Shown here: positions 8,503 to 16,088 of the stretch, in pieces | Position numbering within the stretch: position 1 is the first letter of the stretch | How the letters are laid out: each line of letters starts with the position of its first letter | Assembly (NCBI GenBank): GCA_964639275.1 | Contig: CAZXCQ010000108.1 | Location: forward strand, 1 to 18,639 | Direction: 5' to 3' | Source: CAZXCQ01 sp964639275 | GTDB taxonomy: Bacteria; Desulfobacterota; DSM-4660; Desulfatiglandales; Desulfatiglandaceae | Length of the DNA stretch: 18,639 nucleotides | The notes under the pieces: model-generated | Told to the model about the DNA's origin: nothing | Seen by the model: only the letters and a program-made list of their open reading frames with translations | Databases searched by the model: none | Position numbers and translations under genes: made by a program

Positions 8503-8528
8503 ATGGGGGTTTGGAATCCCCATTGCCC
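8503..8528. repeat. Small hairpin and 16-base motif shared with 4767-4782
   Basis: ATGGGG at 8503-8508 pairs with CCCCAT at 8518-8523. The overlapping GGAATCCCCATTGCCC at 8513-8528 matches 15 of 16 bases at 4767-4782. Both copies lie in the same orientation in the two large gaps of the catabolic block. It may be an operator or an RNA processing site; chance is not excluded. Confidence 0.3.
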
Positions 8529-8572
8529 GGGTTAGAAAAGCCAAAATGTTACCCGCTATCATATTTCTACTC

Positions 8573-8607
8573 TGACGATATGGTTCAAAAAACAGCCTGA
8601 ACCGTCA
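8573..8607 (-). other. Stem-loop over the dctM stop codon
   Basis: On the minus strand TGAC plus GGTTCA pairs with TGAACC plus GTCA, giving 10 bp with a 5-base bulge and a U-rich loop. The dctM stop codon is within the 5' arm. No U-tract follows, so it is not a classic terminator. It could be a 3'-end stabiliser or attenuator separating transporter mRNA from enzyme mRNA. Confidence 0.35.
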
Positions 8608-9912
8608 ATACCTGACAATCGAAGGTAGGAACAGGGCGATTTGGGGGATAAGCAACAGGAGCCCCACGGAGACCACATCAGCCGCAAGGAAGGGGAAGAT
8701 GCCCCTAAAGATGGTGCCAAGGGGCACGTCCTTGGCCACCCCTTTCATGATATATACATTTATACCGACCGGTGGCGTGATCACCCCTATTTCGGCAATT
8801 CTCGTGATGATGATGCCGAACCATATGGGGTCAAAACCCAGGGACATGGCCACAGGGAAAAAGATGGGCACCGTAAGGAGGATCAGCCCCAGGGCATCCA
8901 TGAAACAACCGCCGATCAGATAGACAACGATGATCATTACCATGATCACCAGCGGCGGCAGGTTAAGAGCCGCTATCCAGTCTGCTAGGGCAAAGGGGAC
9001 CCTTGTGACCGCTACGAATTTATTAAAGATGACAGCCCCCAGGACGATAACCAATATCATGGCCGTGGTGACCGTGGTCGTGTAGACCGATTCAGTAAAG
9101 CCACCCCATTTCATACGCCCCAACACGATGCTCAGGACAAGGACTGCAAAGGCCCCGACCCCTGCGGCCTCGGTGGGGGTAAACCAGCCGCCGAAGAGCC
9201 CCCCGATCACAAGGACAAAAATGCCCAGTGTTTCGGCAGTGCCTCCCCAGAGGCCTACCACCTTCCTTTTGAAAGATGTCCTCGACCCCCTGGGACCAAG
9301 GGAGGGGTTTATGCGACAGATAATGGAAATCGTAATGATATAGAGAAACGCCTCAAGGAGTCCGGGAAGAAACCCTGCCGCAAAGAGCTTGCCGATGGAC
9401 TGCTCGGTCATGATGCCATAGATGATGAGGATCACGCTCGGCGGAATAAGGATGCCCATGCTTCCGCCAGCCGCGATACAGCCTGTAGCCAGGGCCGGAT
9501 CATACTTGTATTTTCTCATCTCCGGCAAGGCCACCGCTGCCATGGTGGCCACGGTCGCCGTACTTGAGCCGCATATGGCGGCAAAACCGGCGCAGGCCCC
9601 GATGGTGGCCATGGCGAGACCGCCGCGCATATGGCCCAGCCACCGGTGGGCGGACTCATAGAGCCGGCTGCTGATGCCAGAAGAAAAGGACAACTGCCCC
9701 ATGAGGATAAAGAGCGGGACAACGCTGTAATTGTACGAGGCGAACTCATCCCAGCACGCCCTTGCCGCCATGGTAAGTCCGCCCTCGGGTGAAACCAGAT
9801 ACACAAAGCCTGAAATTCCCACAAGGGCCATGGTATACCCAACCGGAAGCCGGATGGCCAAAAGTGCGAGAAGGACTACCAAACCGATGATGCCAACAAC
9901 AACAGGACTCAC
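8605..9912 (-). CDS. dctM: TRAP transporter large permease, DctM family
   Basis: The 435-residue multi-spanning membrane protein of a tripartite ATP-independent periplasmic transporter carries out ion-coupled uptake of an organic acid across the inner membrane. It has the DctM hallmarks: VVPLFILMGQLSF (about 63-75), the GFAAICGSSTATVATM loop (about 108-123), AAGGSMGILIPPSVILIIYG (about 146-165), GWFTPTEAAGVGA, and a second half with IGGCFMDALGLILLTVPIFFPV and RIAEIGVITPPVGINVYIMKGVA. The length is normal. The start codon is GTG, and its last two bases plus the next form the TGA of dctQ (4-base overlap), so translation is coupled to the small subunit. Confidence 0.95.
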   Translation of the reverse strand: MSPVVVGIIGLVVLLALLAIRLPVGYTMALVGISGFVYLVSPEGGLTMAARACWDEFASYNYSVVPLFILMGQLSFSSGISSRLYESAHRWLGHMRGGLAMATIGACAGFAAICGSSTATVATMAAVALPEMRKYKYDPALATGCIAAGGSMGILIPPSVILIIYGIMTEQSIGKLFAAGFLPGLLEAFLYIITISIICRINPSLGPRGSRTSFKRKVVGLWGGTAETLGIFVLVIGGLFGGWFTPTEAAGVGAFAVLVLSIVLGRMKWGGFTESVYTTTVTTAMILVIVLGAVIFNKFVAVTRVPFALADWIAALNLPPLVIMVMIIVVYLIGGCFMDALGLILLTVPIFFPVAMSLGFDPIWFGIIITRIAEIGVITPPVGINVYIMKGVAKDVPLGTIFRGIFPFLAADVVSVGLLLLIPQIALFLPSIVRY

Positions 9913-10391
9913 CTGAATATCCTACCCAATGACTTGAAGAGATCGTTCAAGATGACCAGAGCAACCATCAGCATGCCCAGAGCAAGCACACCGATAAAGG
10001 GATAAAAGGGCGTCTCAGTGGTTAGAGATACCTCGCCGCTGTGGTATATGGTTACAGCATACTTCGAGACCTGCCAGGCCAACACACCGAAGAGGCCAGT
10101 GCCCAGGACGGCCACAATGGCATCCAGAACGGCCTGGACCCGCTTCGGGAGTAAATCTGCAAAGATGGTAATGGCCACATGGCCCCCTTTTGCCGCACAG
10201 TGGGCCAGGGCGAGAGCAACGCTGAGGGAAAACACAAAACTGGTAAACTCATAAGCGCCGAGTATAGGCTGCCACAGGGCCCGGAGGGTCACGTTTCCAA
10301 AGACCAGGCACATCAAGGAAACCAGCGCGATGCCGCTAAAGATATTGAGCACTCGGCTCAACCCATAGATGATTCTTTCAAAGGAGGCCAT
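9909..10391 (-). CDS. dctQ: TRAP transporter small permease, DctQ family
   Basis: The 160-residue protein has four hydrophobic segments: about 13-34, 44-60, 84-105 and 128-150. Between them is the family-typical pattern ILGAYEFTSFVFSLSVALALAHCAAKGGHVAITIF. It forms the inner-membrane complex with DctM. It overlaps the dctM start by 4 bases. The ATG at 10391 has an AAGGG-like site 8 bases upstream on the minus strand. The gap of 172 bases to dctP contains no gene that I could support. Confidence 0.93.
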   Translation of the reverse strand: MASFERIIYGLSRVLNIFSGIALVSLMCLVFGNVTLRALWQPILGAYEFTSFVFSLSVALALAHCAAKGGHVAITIFADLLPKRVQAVLDAIVAVLGTGLFGVLAWQVSKYAVTIYHSGEVSLTTETPFYPFIGVLALGMLMVALVILNDLFKSLGRIFR

Positions 10392-10563
10392 TCCTTGATC
10401 CCTTTCTGAATGGTGAAGATCCTCACAATTGCTTACAATGAATAAAGACGTCTCGTCCCCATATGAGAGGTCATTGCTGGGCTGAAAGTCCTCTCGTCTT
10501 TTGCGCCGAGAGCCATCAACCCTTCACAATGACCCCAATAACCTCGCTCTGTCCTTAAATAGT

Positions 10564-11622
10564 TTAATAACCTGGCGGGTACATCTTGGAATACTTGGCA
10601 GCCTTCTCCTTGGTAAAATCGAGAATCTCCTGGCCAGGCAAGCCCTTCTTGTTCATCCGGGCAACATAGTCATCCAGTATGGGCTGCATCAGGGCCATGG
10701 CCTTGGCGTTATCCGCCTCTGAGAGACGATTCAATTTCATGCCATGCTCTTTGATGCCATAGTCGATGCCGTTTTCTTTCATCTCCGAGTCCCATATGAG
10801 GCCAGTCTTGAGCGCGAACCCTTCGTTGACCTTGTTGATGGCCTCCTGAATGTCTTTGGGCAGGCTGTTCCATTTGTCCTTGTTCATGACAAAGTATTGG
10901 AGGGAATTATAGACCGGGGGAAGGATCGTAATATAGTCGGTGACCTCTGCCTGTTTCCAGCCTTTGAGAACCTCCGGGGGTGCAATGGTCCCGTCGATGA
11001 CCCCTTTGCTCAATGCCTCATATACCTCGGGCATCGGCATGGCCACGGGGATGGCCCCCAGGGCCTTGATGGATTTTGCCGTAAGACCGGTGGCACGAAT
11101 CCGCATCCCTTTAACGTCGTCGAGGGACTTCACCTCTTTCTTGGAGTAAAGCGAACCGGGTCCGACAGAGAATATTATCAACGGTTTTGTATCTTGCAGT
11201 TCTTTGGGCTGAAACTTCTTGACCCCGTCCGTGGCCACCATGGTGGTGGCAGCACAGCTCCCGAAGTAGATGCCGGGAAGCTCAAAGCCTTCAAGCACAG
11301 GAAATCGGCCGCGTGTATAGGCAGGGACACTGTTGCCAATGTCAGCGGTCCCGGCCACAACACCGTCATAGGTCTCCGGGGCCTTGAGCAGGGTGCCTGC
11401 CGGATAAACAACGATTTTCACGCGGCCGTTGGTGGCCTTTTCAACCTCTTTAATATATTGGGGGATAACTTTGGTGCACATAAAATGGGATGGGGGGAAG
11501 AAGGTGGCAAAAGACAATGTGATCGGTTTTTCCTCTGCTGCCACTGCTGAACCGAAAACGCTGGTTAAAGAGAATAAAAGGACCAAGGCAACTATGAGAG
11601 ACATCAACCCTTTCTTTTCCAT
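10564..11622 (-). CDS. dctP: TRAP transporter periplasmic substrate-binding protein, DctP family
   Basis: Periplasmic receptor that hands a carboxylate to DctQM. From the ATG at 11622 it is 352 residues, with a Sec-type signal peptide (MEKKG, hydrophobic stretch 8-24, AVAA cleavage near 27-29). The DctP core follows: ITLSFATFFPPSH, VYPAGTLL, the KGMRIRATG strand (171-179) whose Arg176 should bind the substrate carboxylate, and KGVIDGTIAPPEVLKGW (206-222). The GGAGG at 11631-11635 lies 8 bases before this ATG and overlaps the ATG at 11637, so 11622 is the better start. First gene of the operon; the promoter is probably at 11787-11816. The ligand is presumably the acid activated by the downstream ligase. 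Confidence 0.94.
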   Translation of the reverse strand: MEKKGLMSLIVALVLLFSLTSVFGSAVAAEEKPITLSFATFFPPSHFMCTKVIPQYIKEVEKATNGRVKIVVYPAGTLLKAPETYDGVVAGTADIGNSVPAYTRGRFPVLEGFELPGIYFGSCAATTMVATDGVKKFQPKELQDTKPLIIFSVGPGSLYSKKEVKSLDDVKGMRIRATGLTAKSIKALGAIPVAMPMPEVYEALSKGVIDGTIAPPEVLKGWKQAEVTDYITILPPVYNSLQYFVMNKDKWNSLPKDIQEAINKVNEGFALKTGLIWDSEMKENGIDYGIKEHGMKLNRLSEADNAKAMALMQPILDDYVARMNKKGLPGQEILDFTKEKAAKYSKMYPPGY

Positions 11623-11659
11623 TTGAATAACCTCCATATGGATAAAATTAAAGATTTAG

Positions 11660-11850
11660 GTGTCTGAACCCCTAGTTTCGACCATCTACAACCTCAATCA
11701 TCACCTCCCTCCCTTTGAAGATCCGTATTTGAGACCTCACAGCAGAATCCGTCATGGATGGATAAGAAGTCGTCTCTTAGGATGGGAGTATATGGAAATC
11801 ATGGTTTGTGTGTCAAGCCAAATCAGACGGCATGATGTTGTGTCTGAACC
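11660..11850. repeat. 11-base direct repeat flanking the dctP promoter
   Basis: GTGTCTGAACC occurs at 11660-11670 and again at 11840-11850, exactly 180 bp apart. One copy is 24 bases upstream of the predicted -35 of the TRAP operon and the other is inside its 5' leader. The arrangement would suit a regulator binding two sites, but the repeat is short. Confidence 0.3.
11787..11816 (-). promoter_or_regulatory. Predicted sigma70 promoter of the TRAP/catabolic operon
   Basis: On the minus strand a perfect TTGACA (11816-11811) is followed after 18 bases by TATACT (11792-11787), a 5/6 -10 match. The leader to the dctP start would be about 155 bases. It contains GGAGGTGAT (11708-11700), an excellent anti-16S match with no well-placed start codon after it, so a leader peptide or ribosome standby site is conceivable. 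The 257 bases 11638-11894 contain no gene that I could support. Confidence 0.55.
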
Positions 11851-11894
11851 TCGTAGAAGACCACTCCCCTTGAACCCATCTCCCATTTCAAAAA

Positions 11895-12340
11895 TCAGGG
11901 TATCAATTTAGCTTTCTGTAAAATTGGAACTGAACGAGATCCATAAATCCCTTGCAGCACGGATAGCTCAATGGAAATGGAATTTTCAACCCGCCTGTAC
12001 GCGGTATGATACCATTTCTCTTCACCGATGTTTGCCATCACGAGTTCTGTGATATGGAGGCCCAGAAACTCTGTAAATGCATCGCGATAGCACTCGTCAG
12101 CTTTTCGAGCTTGATAACCAGTATGTCGGTCTTGGCTTCGTCAACATGGTAGATGCGATAACCGCCTTCCCTTTCAAAGGGTGCTGCAAAGATATCGAAT
12201 GAAAAGACGTCTTTGATCTCCTTATCAAACCAGGTACAGACATAGTCCTTGAGTTCGTCAAACCTGGTGAATCTACTGGCTAAATAGCGGTGTATTTGTG
12301 TCTCCATGTCTCTTGCGGGGAGTTGGGAAACGCCAGGGAG
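11895..12340 (-). pseudogene. Frameshifted remnant of an NKWYS-type capsular polysaccharide synthesis protein
   Basis: The open frame at 12307-12038 reads IHRYLASRF, CTWFDKEIKDVFSFDIF, FEREGGYRIYHVDE and DILVIKLEKL, then turns to nonsense. In the next frame, from near 12097, the same family continues: DECYRDAFTEFLGLHITELV, then NIGEEKWYHTAYRRVE, containing a KWY motif like that naming the Pfam NKWYS family. A missing base at about 12095-12102 explains the switch. Another frame change near the end (VQFQFYRKLN versus VPILQKAKLIP) and the absence of the N-terminal part (a stop in frame near 12370) show decay. The family assignment comes from motif recall. It is probably not functional. Confidence 0.6.
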
Positions 12341-12381
12341 GAGACGGCACGTCCATTTGAAGCGCTGTTACCCGTTGCGGT

Positions 12382-12993
12382 TCAACCATCCACAACGGTG
12401 TCATCCCGATGGCGGCTTAATGCTCGGCTGTATTTCTGGCAAAGCTCCTCGATCGCCTTCGGGTCAACAAGTGACTTGGCTTCAAAACCAAATACCGATT
12501 TGGTAAAGCCGATCGCTGCAATCTCCCTGTGTATGGTGGGAGCATCAGAAGGGGAGACAATACGCGCTGGATCCCCGAACGCGATATAGCCGATAGGGAC
12601 TAGCGTTCCACCCGGGCATTTCGTACCGATATGCACAACCGCATTGATCGCAACCACGGTGCCCTCCTCAAGAACGGCACCATTAAAAACAACGGCCCCG
12701 GTCGCAACGAAAACCCTATGGCCAATGGTTGCGCCGGTGACATGCGCATTTGGTCCGACCAAGACATAGTTGCCAAGCGTTGTTGAGTGTTTCCCTGCAC
12801 CGCGAACGACGGCATTTTCCATAATGACGCAGGATTCCCCAATGCGAACCGGTGCCCCCTGTGCCGTAACTACGGCACCTGCCAAGATGACTGTGCCTGC
12901 CCCAATGTGCACATCTCCGGAAATTACCGCCGTGGGTGCGATTACAGCGGTGTCGGCTACAAGCGGCCTCTTTTTTCTGTGTTCCACAAGCAT
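12382..12993 (-). CDS. Left-handed beta-helix (hexapeptide repeat) protein, gamma-carbonic anhydrase-like
   Basis: From residue 11 to about 140 the chain is a run of hexapeptide turns (VADTAVIAP, VISGDVHIGAG, VRIGESCVIMENAVV, ATIGHRVFVATGAVVFNGAVL), the fold of trimeric gamma-class carbonic anhydrases and acyltransferases. A helical tail follows (about 150-195), as in carbonic anhydrase-like members. His84 and His92 are in the region of the gamma-CA metal ligands, but the first canonical GH position reads GP, so activity is uncertain. AGGAGG at 12999-13004 lies 5 bases before the ATG at 12993 (203 residues). An upstream ATG at 13056 would overlap the preceding gene and has no better site, so I reject it. 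It lies downstream of the ZIP gene on the same strand. Confidence 0.82.
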   Translation of the reverse strand: MLVEHRKKRPLVADTAVIAPTAVISGDVHIGAGTVILAGAVVTAQGAPVRIGESCVIMENAVVRGAGKHSTTLGNYVLVGPNAHVTGATIGHRVFVATGAVVFNGAVLEEGTVVAINAVVHIGTKCPGGTLVPIGYIAFGDPARIVSPSDAPTIHREIAAIGFTKSVFGFEAKSLVDPKAIEELCQKYSRALSRHRDDTVVDG

Positions 12994-13045
12994 CACGTCC
13001 TCCTCAACGACATTGAAAATTTGAAGGATGTCCCTCTCTCCACAA

Positions 13046-13846
13046 TCATCCTCCAAAGCGATGGGCTTCCCCTATAAGCAGACGAACCAGCGCTGTAAGG
13101 ACGAAGCCGATAACGGCGACGGTAAATCCTTTTCGACTGGAGCAATCGACAATCAACGGGGTGTCCTTGAGTTCGTGAAGCGTGCTCATGTAAAGGAAGA
13201 CCCCCGATGCGATTGCCAGCACAAAGGCCTTGACCACCACCATGGCATAGAAGCCCAGCATGGTATGCACGTGTTCACCCAGAATGATGCCAAGCGGCGT
13301 TGAACAGGCGAAGGTCATGAACAGCAGGAATACTCTGCTGCGGGATAGCGTGCTTCTGACCATCTTGAGGGCCAGCGCAAATCCTGCAGAAGATTTATGG
13401 GCGAGGATGGCAATCAGGATAAAGACGGCCGCCTCCGTCTTGCTGATTCCAAGCGCCGTTCCAAGAAAGAACGACGGCACGGCAATCATGCACGTCATAA
13501 TAACGGGGATGATCGCCGGATTGGGGCCATTGTCGTCCTTTTTTCCCTGGCGCTCAAGTCGTTCAACGGTGTGTTCGAGGAGCAGGAGAAAGAGGAACGA
13601 CAAAATGGCAATGACGGACGCCACCGGATAGTCGAGTTTCGGGAACGCACGGGAGAACAGGTAGAATGCACTCGGCAGCATCATGGTCAGGGATAGGGCG
13701 AGAAAGACCCCTGCAGCAAAGGCCTGGCCCATGGGAAATCCCCGAAGCCGCCTTGCCCTTTCAGGGCGAAAGAGGGGCAAGAACCCCCCCGAGAAGGTAC
13801 CGACCAGAATGATCAGCAGCGAAAACCATTGAAACCCTGTGAGCAT
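13046..13846 (-). CDS. ZIP family metal transporter
   Basis: An inner-membrane divalent metal permease, most likely for zinc or iron. The 266 residues carry about eight hydrophobic segments. The ZIP metal site is visible as AHKSSAGFALAL in TM4 (149-160, His150) and TLHELKDTP at the TM5 region (222-230, His224 and Glu225). The loop after TM3 (about 92-110, ERLERQGKKDDNGPNP) is charged but not His-rich. A possible AGGGGG site sits 4 bases before the ATG. It is followed after 52 bases by the beta-helix protein, whose metal site may be served by it; this link is only a guess from adjacency. Confidence 0.88.
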   Translation of the reverse strand: MLTGFQWFSLLIILVGTFSGGFLPLFRPERARRLRGFPMGQAFAAGVFLALSLTMMLPSAFYLFSRAFPKLDYPVASVIAILSFLFLLLLEHTVERLERQGKKDDNGPNPAIIPVIMTCMIAVPSFFLGTALGISKTEAAVFILIAILAHKSSAGFALALKMVRSTLSRSRVFLLFMTFACSTPLGIILGEHVHTMLGFYAMVVVKAFVLAIASGVFLYMSTLHELKDTPLIVDCSSRKGFTVAVIGFVLTALVRLLIGEAHRFGG

Positions 13847-14068
13847 GTGACCCCCTTATGGTTATTACCTGCTTTCTCTCGTTTCTCTTCCCCTTTTTCT
13901 CTTCTCTTCTCTCATAGGTCAAGCCAAGGTATCTAGTTGATTTTTGCGCTTTAACGTTCCAAAGATAGGTATTTTCAGGGACTATATCCTTTTTTCCAGC
14001 CCCAAAAAGAGCGTTATAGGCCCCATTCAAGGGGCACAAATGGCAATATCACAAATGATACCAGAGAC

Positions 14069-14266
14069 TTACCGTGGCCCCACCCCCATTCCCGTACCGA
14101 CCTCTGCGATGTAAAAATCGAAGTCGCGGAGGGCCTGACCGATCAGCGCATCGGCCTTATCCTTGCCGAGCTCCGTGCGCGACGCGCGCAGGAGCGGCAC
14201 GAGCACCTGCGCCTGGAGCCTGACCTCGTCAAAGAGCGAAATCGGGTATACCGCTGGTGTTCTCAT
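14069..14266 (-). pseudogene. N-terminal fragment of an L-2-amino-thiazoline-4-carboxylate hydrolase-like protein
   Basis: From the ATG at 14266 only 65 residues are read. The part LQAQVLVPLLRASRTELGKDKADALIGQALRDF resembles the start of the ATC hydrolase family (full length well above 200 residues); after it the frame leaves the family pattern and stops at 14069. I found no continuation in the downstream bases to 13847. A GGAGAGAGG stretch precedes the ATG. It begins 45 bases after the GTTAGGC edge of the attC-like site at 14311-14364, so it may be a decayed cassette. Family assignment by recall, moderate confidence. Confidence 0.5.
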
Positions 14267-14310
14267 GCCTCTCTCCGTTTTCGAGTCATATATATTCCGG
14301 CAGAACTCTG

Positions 14311-14364
14311 GCCTAACGGGGATATCAGCGGTGCGGTTTACCACGTCCGCACAATTAGTTAGGT
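14311..14364 (-). other. Possible short attC-like recombination site
   Basis: GCCTAAC at 14311-14317 and GTTAGGT at 14358-14364 match the integron consensus RYYYAAC and GTTRRRY and pair at 6 of 7 positions. Inside, GCGG and CCGC (or GTGCGG and CCGCAC) can pair, though the spacers are unequal. At 54 bp it is at the short end for attC. It lies between the M6-like gene and the hydrolase fragment. It is weaker than the site at 16759-16888. Confidence 0.35.
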
Positions 14365-14414
14365 CGAATATTCGATTTTTCCAATGTCAAGGGCAGATAC
14401 CCTTACCCCTCTCC

Positions 14415-15902
14415 TTAAGGACCTTCTCGCCTTCTTTTTGTCTCTACTCCCTTAAGCCCCTGCCCGGCTATTTGACAGCAAGCCTTAAACTCAAATTTCT
14501 TAAAAGACAAAATGCACTCTTCTATGAATTTCCTCTCCTTCTCGCCTCTCGGTTCAGGAAAGCGTTGAAAAAGTTCCCGTATCATCAAAGCAGCTTTCAA
14601 TGCATCCGAGCTCTTTTCAGGAGTGGTAACTAAGGCGCCCCGGTTCCCTTTTTCAGACCAGAGAGGGATTATGGCCACGTTATTTTTTCTGTCAATAAAG
14701 GAATTTCTGTTGTTCCCGCCCAGTTTGAATGTGGCATGTGAGAAATATGGGGAATCCGGATCGGCATCCATAACCTTGACTGTGCCGGAACCCTCCATAA
14801 CATCCGGACTGACCTTTAGTACAAGTATACCGCTGTCCGGCAAGAGTCGGTCATATCCAATGGGTTGGCGGTTTTCCACTAGGTAATAACGGCTCCAGCC
14901 ACCGCTCCATCTCCGTCTTAAGGGTATTTTAACGGCCAGAGTTTCGCCCTTTTTTGAAAGCGGGGAGAGAAAAGCGCATTGCGTGCTGCCAGGGCTTACC
15001 CGAAACACCTGGTCCGGGGATATCCAACCCAATCTGATCTTTGTGAAGGAGGAGACACCTTGCGGGGGCTTTGTTCTCTCTATAAAATGTTGAGACATAA
15101 TGTCCCACGGTCCCATATATATGGCATGATGCCTGAAGCTGGGAAGTCTGGAAGCGTCAGACTGACGCTCAAAGTCGTACAGTCACGGAACAAGCCGTTT
15201 ATTCTTCTGTATCCCCCCGAGGGCGTGGAAAAAATCATGGGCAAACATTCCCAAATGGGCATTTTCTGCCGCCACACAGACGCCGCCCCGGAATGTCTGC
15301 CCCCCCTTTGATTCCATTGGCACATACCTGATGTTTCTTCTCACACCTGAAAGCATGCCCGGATTGGCGCAATAACAGATCATTCCGTAGCCCTTTCCCG
15401 GGGTTGTAAAGGCCCCGGGTATGACAATTATATGCTGGTATTGAGAGAAATCCACTTCTTTCTCAATAGCCGTCATAGAGTCCTCAATGAGCTTTTTAAC
15501 TCTTGTTCTATCAACTTTAAAATTATAAGGGCTTACCTTATATCTACAAATCGGGTCGGGAAGAGTTATCCACCCTCTAAAATCAGCCTTCACCCATGTC
15601 AAGCCATACGATTGCTCTTTTACATATTTATTAAGGCCTTGGACAGCTTTTCTTCGAATTCGTTTTAGAGAAAAACTCGGATCTACATCAGGAAACCTAA
15701 TCGCTAAAATAAGCACGTGCTGTTCCCCTCTGGACTGCTGAGACTGTAGTCCCAGAATCGGATCTTCCTTGGCTGGCATTGTTCCGGGAATTGAAGAAAG
15801 CTCATCCTGGTTCCTTTTAGCTTGCACCTCCTGGCATCCCAATATGAGTATAAAGAAAAACACGAAAAGAGAGAAGGTTAGTCGGTTAATCATTTTTCCC
15901 AT
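14415..15902 (-). CDS. M6-peptidase-like lipoprotein with in-frame TGA (candidate selenoprotein)
   Basis: Two open stretches, 15902-15186 and 15116-14415, are in the same frame and separated only by a TGA at 15183-15185 and 22 open codons. Joined, they give 495 residues with Sec at 240. The N-terminus has a lipoprotein-type signal (ILILGC, Cys23). The domain reads HVLILAIRFPDVDPSF (62-77), then AHDFFHALGG (221-230), then RLVP-U-LYDFE, then GPWDIMS (264-270) and FTKIRLGWI. That is the order of M6-like metallopeptidases, here with HDxxH instead of HExxH. The TGA sits inside the conserved domain, and a 7-bp perfect stem-loop follows. AGGAGG lies 11 bases before the ATG. The alternative is a nonsense-mutated pseudogene; the intact C-terminal half argues against long decay. 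Repeat copy 16089-16203 is upstream. Confidence 0.72.
15152..15170 (-). promoter_or_regulatory. Candidate bacterial SECIS element of the M6-like gene
   Basis: On the minus strand AGCGTCA-GTC-TGACGCT forms a perfect 7-bp stem with an additional G-U pair below, and G is the first loop base. The loop begins 20 bases after the TGA at 15185-15183. Bacterial SECIS hairpins lie just downstream of the UGA with G among the first loop bases, so position and form fit. Binding by SelB is not shown. Confidence 0.6.
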
Positions 15903-16088
15903 CGACCTAATCTCCTCCTTCGGGATCTTTGATATATTTAGAAATATTTATAAACAGCACGACTTCTCCAAAATGATTAGAGCTTGCCCAACTATTATTA
16001 TATGTACTAAATTTTTTGATAAATGTATACTGAAGTTGACATATTTGTCGGTATAATTAGTATTTGCTATTTACTGTTCACTATCTCT
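15903..16088. other. AT-rich upstream region of the M6-like gene
   Basis: No gene seen. On the minus strand a TATAAT lies near 15997 but has no good -35. A partly palindromic GACAAATATGTC is near 16040. Together with repeat copy A (16089-16203) it fills the gap to the YHS gene. Confidence 0.4.

Noticed and set aside
10744..11550. Long plus-strand open frame of 268 codons
   Set aside because: It is the reverse shadow of dctP, which has a signal peptide and full DctP motifs; the shadow has no family features.
12030..12060. Third in-frame Sec TGA, at the end of the NKWYS remnant frame
   Set aside because: The residues before that TGA are already out of the family frame, so the break is a frameshift and not recoding.
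12994..13056. Longer start for the beta-helix protein at 13056
   Set aside because: It overlaps the ZIP gene end and lacks a ribosome site, while AGGAGG is ideally placed for the ATG at 12993.
13761..14039. 92-codon minus-strand frame reaching upstream of the ZIP gene
   Set aside because: It overlaps the ZIP N-terminus in another frame, shows no family pattern and has low-complexity charged residues.
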